Assembly (NCBI GenBank): GCA_023435925.1
Contig: JAEZLF010000204.1
Coordinates: forward strand, 1-10,795
Direction of reading: 5' to 3'
DNA: 10,795 nucleotides
From: Bacillota bacterium
GTDB lineage: Bacteria > Bacillota > Clostridia > Acetivibrionales > DTU013
Shown here: in pieces, positions 1 through 5,467 of the stretch
Layout: each line of letters starts with the position of its first letter
Numbering within the stretch: the first letter of the stretch is position 1
The notes under the pieces: model-generated
What the model was told of the DNA's origin: nothing
Seen by the model: the letters and a program-made list of their open reading frames with translations, nothing else
The model's database searches: none
Position numbers and translations under genes: made by a program

Positions 1-33
1 CCCATCCATTGTCAATACAATCCTCCGCATCAT
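1..33 (-). CDS. 5' end of a divergent gene, partial
   Basis: A possible gene start reads off the left edge on the minus strand. Two adjacent ATG codons (33-31 and 30-28) lie just downstream of a GGGGTG ribosome-binding-like stretch, and a perfect TATAAT box sits at 67-62 on the same strand, giving a leader of roughly 25 bases. The frame stays open to the edge and would begin MRRIVLTMDG. Only about ten codons are visible, so no function can be assigned. No convincing -35 box was seen, and the call rests on the promoter-like spacing alone. Confidence 0.3.
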   Translation of the reverse strand, partial: MMRRIVLTMDG

Positions 34-153
34 TTCACCCCATAAACTTTTTATGAAGCAAATTATACACTGCCTCCAAGACAAAATCACTAACGGCTTA
101 TTAAGACAATATCAAAAACGGGGCACATTTTTACAAAATATTTCAAAAAAGAC

Positions 154-182
154 TTGATATTCTGCGCCGCATGTGTTAATCT
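154..182 (+). promoter_or_regulatory. sigma-A-type promoter of riboswitch 1
   Basis: TTGATA at 154-159 is followed, after 17 bases, by TAATCT at 177-182. The -35 is good and the -10 is weaker. Its position about 30 bases ahead of the GEMM-I aptamer fits a transcript starting near 190. Confidence 0.5.
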
Positions 183-210
183 ATTACCATATAAATGCAA
201 TTGGAGATAA

Positions 211-313
211 CTTTTCAACGATAATAGCAAACCGGTTGAAAAACCGGGACGCAAAGCTATAGGGCCTGAATGTAAAACAGTAGTTTTACATGTGGCAGCC
301 AGTTACCGAAAGG
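211..313 (+). promoter_or_regulatory. c-di-GMP-I (GEMM-I) riboswitch aptamer, copy 1
   Basis: The hallmark GEMM-I core is present: GCAAACC (227-233), a P2 hairpin capped by a GAAA tetraloop, GGGACGCAAAGC, a P3 arm, and a closing GUUACCG (302-308). P1 can form between CUUUUC 211-216 and GAAAGG 308-313. The base I equate with Vibrio Vc2 position 20 is A226 rather than G. In this family that change is associated with cyclic AMP-GMP recognition. Downstream, GGGAAGU (312-318) can pair either with UUCCC at 326-330 or with ACUUCCC at 362-368, giving mutually exclusive folds around the terminator. No protein gene with a signal peptide follows, unlike the other three copies. Confidence 0.92.
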
Positions 314-361
314 GAAGTTTTTTATTTCCCTCAAAGTACATAGCAATATCGTTTAAAAGTG

Positions 362-392
362 ACTTCCCAATGGCTGGGAAGTTTTTTATTTT
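362..392 (+). terminator. intrinsic terminator of riboswitch 1
   Basis: A perfect 8-bp stem, ACUUCCCA (362-369) with UGGGAAGU (375-382), has a 5-base loop and runs directly into a U-rich tract (382-392). Its 5' arm can instead pair with 312-318 next to the aptamer P1, so it is probably the expression platform. The 21 bases starting at 376 nearly repeat those starting at 312. Confidence 0.85.
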
Positions 393-430
393 CCGCATTT
401 AAGATCTGAAAGAAGGAAGAAAGGGTGGTG

Positions 431-490
431 CTTGAACAGGTACAAAAGCTTGAACAGGTACAGTTCCAGATGCCGGGGTGACAGGTACAG
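431..490 (+). repeat. REP-like short repeats with ACAGGTACA core
   Basis: CTTGAACAGGTACA occurs at 431-444 and again at 449-462, an 18-base period. A third ACAGGTACAG follows at 481-490 within a GC-rich context, next to the palindromic TTTCCCGGGAAA. This GC-rich, imperfectly palindromic ACAGGTAC texture recalls REP elements mobilised by RAYT/IS200-like transposases in Clostridia. No transposase is present in the window and the assignment is tentative. Confidence 0.35.
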
Positions 491-585
491 TTTCCCGGGA
501 AAATTGGAACAACAGCAAGAGAAACCAGACAGAAACAAATTGAGCAAAGACATTTAAGATGGTGCGCATAATCTTAAATAGGTTT

Positions 586-629
586 CGGAGTCTGCCCTTG
601 ATAAAGGCAGACTTCGGGGTCTTTTTTTT
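586..629 (+). terminator. probable intrinsic terminator
   Basis: An 11-bp stem (586-596 with 606-616, one G-U pair) is followed five bases later by U8 (622-629). A shorter alternative, AGAC 609-612 with GUCU 619-622, abuts the U tract directly. It lies downstream of the gene-less riboswitch 1 and insulates riboswitch 2. Confidence 0.5.
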
Positions 630-735
630 GTCTTTGTACATTTTATGGGAATGAGCTATATCAATGGGTTTTCTATACTTTTACAAAAATTATACAAAAA
701 CTTTACAAAACTTGGACATAAAAATGAAAAAAGTA

Positions 736-764
736 TTGCATTATGAAAACTATTCGGTTATAAT
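736..764 (+). promoter_or_regulatory. sigma-A promoter of module A
   Basis: TTGCAT (736-741) is followed after exactly 17 bases by a perfect TATAAT (759-764). Transcription would start near 771, shortly ahead of riboswitch 2. This is the strongest promoter match in the window. Confidence 0.8.
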
Positions 765-801
765 ACCTATGTACCTGTCAATAAGAGATTTTGTAAATTA
801 A

Positions 802-902
802 TATCAATGAAAAGAGCAAACCGGTTGAAAAGCCGGGACGCAAAGTCAGGAATCTTAGGTGTAACTTATCACTACATGATGATCGTCCGACTGCCATGGA
901 TA
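802..902 (+). promoter_or_regulatory. c-di-GMP-I (GEMM-I) riboswitch aptamer, copy 2
   Basis: Core elements: GCAAACC (816-822), a CCGGUU-GAAA-AGCCGG P2 hairpin, GGGACGCAAAG, a P3 arm, and a closing GUCCGACUGCC (885-895). P1 pairs UAUCAAUG (802-809) with CAUGGAUA (895-902), with one mismatch. The base equated with position 20 is A815. The closing ACUGCCAU is also the 5' arm of the terminator. Ligand-bound folding should therefore block termination, so this is inferred to be an ON switch for the surface protein starting at 1095. Confidence 0.93.
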
Positions 903-925
903 TCACAGCTTATGGCAGTTTTTTT
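890..925 (+). terminator. terminator overlapping riboswitch 2
   Basis: ACUGCCAU (890-897) pairs perfectly with AUGGCAGU (912-919), followed by U7 (919-925). The 5' arm is shared with the 3' end of the aptamer, making aptamer and terminator mutually exclusive. Confidence 0.88.
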
Positions 926-1006
926 ATACCCTTTCGCTGTGAATCGTTTATAAAACCATCATTCTTTCTTTATACATTTTAAACAAAACAATAGACACAC
1001 TCAGAA

Positions 1007-1070
1007 GGTTAACCACGTTTCTCCTTAAAACGCGGCTGAAAAAAGAGTGCTTACCTCCAGAACAGTAAGT
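1007..1070 (+). promoter_or_regulatory. conserved leader RNA element, copy A
   Basis: It begins with palindromic GGUUAACC. Stem I is CCACGUUU (1013-1020) with AAACGCGG (1028-1035), one A-C mismatch and a 7-base loop. GGCUGAAAA follows, then hairpin II, CUUAC (1050-1054) with GUAAG (1065-1069). The loop of hairpin II carries CCUCCA, complementary to UGGAGG (1081-1086), the ribosome binding site of the next gene. Near-identical elements stand at 5380 and 10001 while the DNA between terminator and element is unrelated. I do not recognise it as a named RNA family. Confidence 0.7.
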
Positions 1071-1094
1071 AAAAAAATATTGGAGGGTCTTATT

Positions 1095-4000
1095 ATGAAG
1101 AGAGGTTTTAAAGGGTTATCTATTTTACTATCTATTATTATGGTATTCTGCCTGTTTGCGCCATACAGCGTTTATGCTGATGACGGATCTGAAGGCGGAG
1201 AAGGAACATCACCTGCAGCAATTAATGCAGGAGGTGGAGTCGTTGGAACGACACAAGCCGGACTTGAATTCACAGGCGGCGAAGAAGGCAAGAGAAAAAG
1301 CGGAGAAGAAGATGGCGGTGACGAAGGCACAGAAGGAGAACAATGGCATTGGACATACACGTTGTCAGCATCATCTAATGATACTGCAATGGGAACAGTT
1401 TCAGTGGATCCAAAAATGGATTGGTGCTTATTTCATTGGTATGATCATTATGATAATGATGAACTTGTAACAATCACAGCAAACCCTAAAGATGGGTATG
1501 AATTTGATAAATGGGAATACACTACTGAGTTTTGTTCTCATCGTCATATACTTTCTAAAAGGCAGTTTAATAATCATACCCATGACATTATGATGCCCGA
1601 AGGCAATGTCATGAAGATTGAGATGAAGGGTCCAACAGAGAACAAATTGGTTAAAGCAATTTTTAAAGCAATACCCAAATATAACGTTGACGCACAAGTG
1701 ATCCCAGCATCAGGTGTCGGAGCTGTTTACGGGACCGGAGAGTATGCCGCTGGTGCGACAGTTAGCTTAACTGCATCGGCTATCTCAACCGAGTACAAAT
1801 TCAAACAATGGTCTGGCAATGATTTGCCGGATGGTGTTTCAATAACTTCATCAGCAATTTCATTTGCAATGCCTGCAAAAAATATTTCTATTAAAGCAGA
1901 ATTCGAAAAACCGAAAGCAAAGTTTTTGGTTAAAGTAGGTATTGCTCCCAAAGATACAGGTAAGTTTACTGTTGAGTTAAATAATGAGAGTTCAAGTGAC
2001 GAAATTAGCAAATATGAAAATCAGATTAATTCGGGTACATCTGTTACATTAACGGCGGTTCCATCAAGTGCGTTATATGCTTTTAAGGGTTGGTATACAA
2101 ATGGCAAAGACGGAGTTTTATTGTCAGCAAATGCCAAATATACTTTTGAAGTTGATGATAAAACCGATCTAATTGCTAGATTTGAAGATGCTTCGGGCGA
2201 AACCGAGCCCGTACCGGCAGGACAAGCTATTATCAGAGACTTCCGGAGTGACCATCCCGACTTCCAAAATAAGCAGCATGGGACTGGCGAGCCGGGACTT
2301 GTTAGAGATACCCTGGGTACAGATGGAAACCCCGAGAAATCATCAAAAAATACCAACTCAATTAAGGACGATATATCATTTGCTCAATGGTTCACCAATG
2401 TACCGGGTAAAAACTTTGGCATACATTATCCAATGTCTTTAGTAGGTCCTAATAGTGATGGTTACTATGGCTTCTATGTTCCCGAGGATTTCTTCCCAAT
2501 TGACGGGAAGGGCTTTGGCAATGAAAACGAAAAACATAATTACTTTTTTACATTGGAGTACGAGACTAAATTCAACTATGATCCCGCTAAGAGGACCATC
2601 AAAGTAAAATCAGACGATGATCTTTGGATATTTATTGATGGCAAACTAGTTGTTGACTTGGGCGGAGTACATGAAGCCGGCGATTACAAAACAATTACTA
2701 TTCCGGATACATTTTTTGCCGGAAAGAGTAAGGGAGATCCCTGCACATTCAAGTTGTTCTTTGCTGAAAGGAAAATAGTTCAGTCAGCATTGGCCTTCGG
2801 AGCAAACTTCCTGGCACCGTATGTTCCTCCGGTAGAACCACCGACGCAATATACATTAACCACAGAAGTCGAGAATGGTACGATTTCACCGACATCTGGA
2901 ACAAAATATAACGTGGGTGAAGTAGCTACAATAACCATTGCTCCCGATAAAGACTATGAGTTCGACAAATGGGTGGAGGATAATGGCTATACGAAACCGA
3001 CGCCAAAAACAGGAACTGATGATTACGAAGTAACCATGGACGGTGACAAAAAGGTAAAGGCAATTTTCAAGGCTAAAACTGTAACGCCAATACAGTATAC
3101 ATTGACTACCGAAGCTGAACATGGTACGATTTCACCGGCATCAGGAGCAAAATACAATGAAGGCACTGTAGCGATAATAACCATTTCTCCAGATGAAGGC
3201 TATGAGTTCGATAAATGGGTAGAGGATACTGTTTATACGAAACCGACGCCGAAAACAGGAACTGATGATTACGAAGTAACCATGGACAGTGACAAAATGG
3301 TAAAGGCAATTTTCAAGGCTAAAACTTTACCGCCGATTCAGTACACATTGAACACAGAAGTTGAAAATGGTACAATTTCACCGGCATCAGGAGCAAAATA
3401 TAACGCTGGTACAGTAGCGACAATAACCATTACTCCGAATGCAGGTTTTGAGTTCGACAAATGGGTAGAGGATACTGGTTATACGAAACCGACGCCAAAA
3501 TTAGGAACTGATGAATACGAAGTAATCATGAATAGTGACATAAAGGTCAAGGCAATTTTTAAGCAAATACGAGGCGCAATCTTTGTTTACAAGGATGTTG
3601 TAGGCAAGATGCTGGGACAGCGTTCAATGGCTGATTATGAGGATATTACTGACAATACAGTATTTACCTTGACACTGACCGGATCCGCTCTAGAAGCGCC
3701 TATTACGAGGACAATTTCGGAAGACACCAGCGCTGAATTTATTGATCTGCCTCTTGGCACGTACTATCTGGTGGAGACGTTATTGCCAGGTTATGACCGT
3801 GTGGATGATCCGGATAACTATACTGAGATCACTCTTACTGAGGAAGAAAACGGCGCAGAGCTGGGTGTTGTGAACATGCTGGTAAAACAGAAATTGTACA
3901 CAGAAGTTGTGAATGGTACCATTTCACCGGCATCAGCAACCGAGGGTTTGGAATATACCAGAGGAACTGTAGTTGAACTCACGATCATTGCTAATTCCGG

Positions 4001-4619
4001 GTTCGAGTTTGACAAGTGGATAAATGACGAAGGTTATACAGTACCGACACTGAATACAACCAGTCAGAAATATGAGGTGATCATGAACAGTGACATTCGT
4101 GTGAAGGCACTCTTCAAAGCGATATCCACTCCGCCGGTTAATCCGCCAACTCCCCCCAGCACACCTGTTACTGAGGATACTGGCAGCTACACACTACTGA
4201 TGGCAGTTGTAGGTCAGGGTACAGTCTCGCCGGGAGTCGGAGCAAGCCTACAGAGAAAGGGCGGAGATGTCCAACTTTCAGCTACTCCTGCAGAAGGCTG
4301 GAAGTTTGATGGATGGCAGGGAGATTCAGTGAATGCCGCCAACGTGATCAGAATGGACAGCAACAAGAGCGTTACAGCGGTATTTAGCCAGATTACTACG
4401 GTAGTAAACGACGAGCCTGCTCCACAAGCACCGGTATCGGAGCCTCAGATTGTTGAGATGGACGAAGAAGAGACACCGGCTGCTCCGGCTGATGTGACAG
4501 AACTGCCAAAGACAGGCGGAGTACCGGCAACAGTATTCTATGGATTGGGCGGATTCATCGCAGCAATGGGAGTTGCACTCAGAAGCAAGACAAAAAAGAA
4601 AGAGGAAGAAGAGGAATAA
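1095..4619 (+). CDS. LPXTG surface protein with fibro-slime, SpaA-like and InlB-type repeats
   Basis: A 1174-residue secreted, cell-wall-anchored protein, probably an adhesin or matrix protein. The ATG at 1095 follows GGAGG (1082-1086) and starts a signal peptide with predicted cleavage after A28 (SVYA-DD); an in-frame GTG at 1047 lies in the leader RNA and is rejected. Order: acidic/Gly linker; three divergent InlB B-type (Flg_new_2-like) repeats, about 85-370; a fibro-slime/PA14-like domain, about 380-575, with SDDDLWIFIDGK and DLGGVHEAGDY; three near-identical 82-residue repeats (585-824) containing EFDKWVED and VKAIFK; a SpaA/prealbumin-like domain, about 826-930, with the LPLGTYYLVET signature; another repeat; a Pro-rich linker; a last repeat (GWKFDGWQGD); LPKTGG at 1137; a membrane helix; and the tail KTKKKEEEEE. 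Transcription is probably riboswitch-controlled. Ligand and partner are unknown. Confidence 0.93.
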   Translation: MKRGFKGLSILLSIIMVFCLFAPYSVYADDGSEGGEGTSPAAINAGGGVVGTTQAGLEFTGGEEGKRKSGEEDGGDEGTEGEQWHWTYTLSASSNDTAMGTVSVDPKMDWCLFHWYDHYDNDELVTITANPKDGYEFDKWEYTTEFCSHRHILSKRQFNNHTHDIMMPEGNVMKIEMKGPTENKLVKAIFKAIPKYNVDAQVIPASGVGAVYGTGEYAAGATVSLTASAISTEYKFKQWSGNDLPDGVSITSSAISFAMPAKNISIKAEFEKPKAKFLVKVGIAPKDTGKFTVELNNESSSDEISKYENQINSGTSVTLTAVPSSALYAFKGWYTNGKDGVLLSANAKYTFEVDDKTDLIARFEDASGETEPVPAGQAIIRDFRSDHPDFQNKQHGTGEPGLVRDTLGTDGNPEKSSKNTNSIKDDISFAQWFTNVPGKNFGIHYPMSLVGPNSDGYYGFYVPEDFFPIDGKGFGNENEKHNYFFTLEYETKFNYDPAKRTIKVKSDDDLWIFIDGKLVVDLGGVHEAGDYKTITIPDTFFAGKSKGDPCTFKLFFAERKIVQSALAFGANFLAPYVPPVEPPTQYTLTTEVENGTISPTSGTKYNVGEVATITIAPDKDYEFDKWVEDNGYTKPTPKTGTDDYEVTMDGDKKVKAIFKAKTVTPIQYTLTTEAEHGTISPASGAKYNEGTVAIITISPDEGYEFDKWVEDTVYTKPTPKTGTDDYEVTMDSDKMVKAIFKAKTLPPIQYTLNTEVENGTISPASGAKYNAGTVATITITPNAGFEFDKWVEDTGYTKPTPKLGTDEYEVIMNSDIKVKAIFKQIRGAIFVYKDVVGKMLGQRSMADYEDITDNTVFTLTLTGSALEAPITRTISEDTSAEFIDLPLGTYYLVETLLPGYDRVDDPDNYTEITLTEEENGAELGVVNMLVKQKLYTEVVNGTISPASATEGLEYTRGTVVELTIIANSGFEFDKWINDEGYTVPTLNTTSQKYEVIMNSDIRVKALFKAISTPPVNPPTPPSTPVTEDTGSYTLLMAVVGQGTVSPGVGASLQRKGGDVQLSATPAEGWKFDGWQGDSVNAANVIRMDSNKSVTAVFSQITTVVNDEPAPQAPVSEPQIVEMDEEETPAAPADVTELPKTGGVPATVFYGLGGFIAAMGVALRSKTKKKEEEEE
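2847..3566 (+). repeat. three tandem 246-bp coding repeats
   Basis: Units start at 2847, 3093 and 3339, exactly 246 bases apart, and encode near-identical 82-residue InlB-type repeats. The DNA is very similar between units (for example the ATTTCACCGGCATC-like stretch in each), so unit number could change by recombination. More diverged copies lie elsewhere in the same protein. Confidence 0.9.
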
Positions 4620-4770
4620 TCAGAGCTGGTTATTTGAACAGCTAAATGGATCGTGATGATATAAAAAGCCATAGTATTAGGTGAGGCAGGCAGCAGACAA
4701 AGCTGTCTGCCTTTCTTCATGTTTGTGGAGATGAAGATGGCTTGAATAAAACGCAAACCGTGTATCGGGG
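4620..4770 (+). repeat. shared 3' UTR, copy 1
   Basis: Roughly 145 bases after the stop codon are nearly identical to the sequence after the second surface-protein gene (8000-8156). The similarity also extends back into the codons for the sorting signal. It ends near the AACCGTGTAT motif (about 4757-4766), after which the two sites diverge. This marks a duplicated module boundary. Confidence 0.85.
4684..4718 (+). terminator. 3' UTR hairpin terminator of module A
   Basis: GGCAGGCAGC (4685-4694) pairs with GCUGUCUGCC (4702-4711), ten pairs plus an A-U extension. The loop is AGACAAA and the following tract is UUUCUUC. The U tract is interrupted, so efficiency is uncertain. The same hairpin follows the second surface-protein gene. 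Confidence 0.7.
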
Positions 4771-4818
4771 GGAAGGACTGATGCCCTCTGCCATATAATC
4801 AAATCAATAAGCAATGGA

Positions 4819-5082
4819 TTATATCCTGCTTATTTTGATGTTTTCCAAGTTCTTTGTTTCCTGGACGATATACAAAGGACGGTTTTTTACTTCGTCGTAA
4901 ATTCTGCCGATATATTCGCCGATGATACCAAGAATAATAAGGACGATACCGTTGAAGAAAAGGCTTACAGCAAGAGTTGAAGCCCAGCCTGTGACAGTTA
5001 TATCCGTAAAAAGCCTCTGATAAATAACAACGAGTAGCTCATCACGTATGTATTCAACACCTGCTTGCTTGAAGCCCAGCCC
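4819..5082 (-). pseudogene. remnant of GtrB-like glycosyltransferase
   Basis: This is a decayed copy of the intact gene at 8595-9554. It keeps residues equivalent to about 188-201 (GFKQAGVEYIRD) and 248-319, including the second membrane helix and the VTGWASTLAVSLFFNG stretch. The whole N-terminal catalytic domain (VPVYNEE and DAD motifs) is missing. An internal in-frame loss of about 138 bp removes the segment matching residues 202-247, which includes the first membrane helix. The homology stops at about 5082, directly beside the promoter of riboswitch 3. No plausible start remains, so no active enzyme is expected. Confidence 0.88.
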
Positions 5083-5106
5083 TATATAAAAAATGATAAA
5101 AACGTA

Positions 5107-5135
5107 TTGAATAATAACATAAAATGGTATATAAT
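5107..5135 (+). promoter_or_regulatory. sigma-A promoter of module B
   Basis: TTGAAT (5107-5112) and a perfect TATAAT (5130-5135) are separated by 17 bases. The box lies just beyond the broken end of the glycosyltransferase remnant and drives riboswitch 3. Confidence 0.78.
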
Positions 5136-5175
5136 AACAACGTACCTGAAAACTCGAATAGAAATTAATCAACTA

Positions 5176-5273
5176 ATCCATGAAAAAGGCAAACCAGTTG
5201 AAAAGCTGGGGCGCAAAGTCTGGAGTCTAAGGTGTAGCTATCAATACACTAAGACCGTCCGATTGCCATGAAT
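5176..5273 (+). promoter_or_regulatory. c-di-GMP-I (GEMM-I) riboswitch aptamer, copy 3
   Basis: Core elements: GGCAAACC (5188-5195), a GAAA-capped P2 with compensatory changes against copy 2 (CCAGUU with AGCUGG), GGGGCGCAAAG, a P3 arm, and CGUCCGAUUGCC at the 3' end. The base equated with position 20 is G5188, the c-di-GMP-type residue, whereas copies 1 and 2 have A. P1 can form around CCAUG and CAUGAAU, less perfectly than in copies 2 and 4. The 3' end overlaps the terminator 5' arm, so an ON switch is inferred. Confidence 0.92.
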
Positions 5274-5296
5274 ATTACAGTTCCTGGCGATTTTTT
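5262..5296 (+). terminator. terminator overlapping riboswitch 3
   Basis: AUUGCCA (5262-5268) pairs with UGGCGAU (5285-5291), one G-U pair, followed by U6 (5291-5296). It shares sequence with the aptamer 3' end in the same arrangement as riboswitches 2 and 4. Confidence 0.82.
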
Positions 5297-5379
5297 ATTG
5301 CCTGGATTCAAGAGCGATCTTGGACAAGCTGTGACTACTCTATTAAGCTCAATACGTTACTCGTCAAACAAAAGCGGAA

Positions 5380-5443
5380 GGTTAACCACGTTTCCCCAAA
5401 AACGAGGCTGAAAACAGAGAACTTACCTCTAGAAAAATGTAAG
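5380..5443 (+). promoter_or_regulatory. conserved leader RNA element, copy B
   Basis: GGUUAACC is followed by stem I, CCACGUUU (5386-5393) with AAACGAGG (5400-5407), which has a 6-base loop. CUGAAAACAG and hairpin II, CUUAC (5422-5426) with GUAAG (5439-5443), come next. UUACCUC (5423-5429) can pair over seven positions with GAGGUGA (5455-5461), the ribosome binding site of the following gene. Hairpin II and ribosome-site masking use the same bases, so they should be alternatives. Confidence 0.7.
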
Positions 5444-5467
5444 AAATAAATTATGAGGTGAGATAAT

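Larger units (their letters stand above)
393..630 (+). other. structured non-coding stretch behind riboswitch 1
   Basis: No convincing protein gene lies here on either strand. It holds three copies of ACAGGTACA (436-444, 454-462, 481-489) and a perfect 9-bp inverted repeat, ATTTAAGAT 552-560 with ATCTTAAAT 571-579. An 11-bp hairpin follows, CGGAGUCUGCC 586-596 with GGCAGACUUCG 606-616, and then U8 at 622-629. That looks like the end of a transcript of about 240 bases beyond the riboswitch terminator. It could be a riboswitch-controlled non-coding RNA, or scar tissue from a lost gene. Confidence 0.4.

Noticed and set aside
399..641. 80-codon minus-strand open frame across the structured stretch after riboswitch 1
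   Set aside because: It has no ribosome binding site, runs antisense through a terminator hairpin and repeats, and its Pro/Val repeat comes from the ACAGGTACA units. No family is recognisable.
1047..1094. In-frame GTG start for the first surface protein
   Set aside because: It lies inside the leader RNA element with no ribosome site. The ATG at 1095 has GGAGG at good spacing and starts a clean signal peptide.
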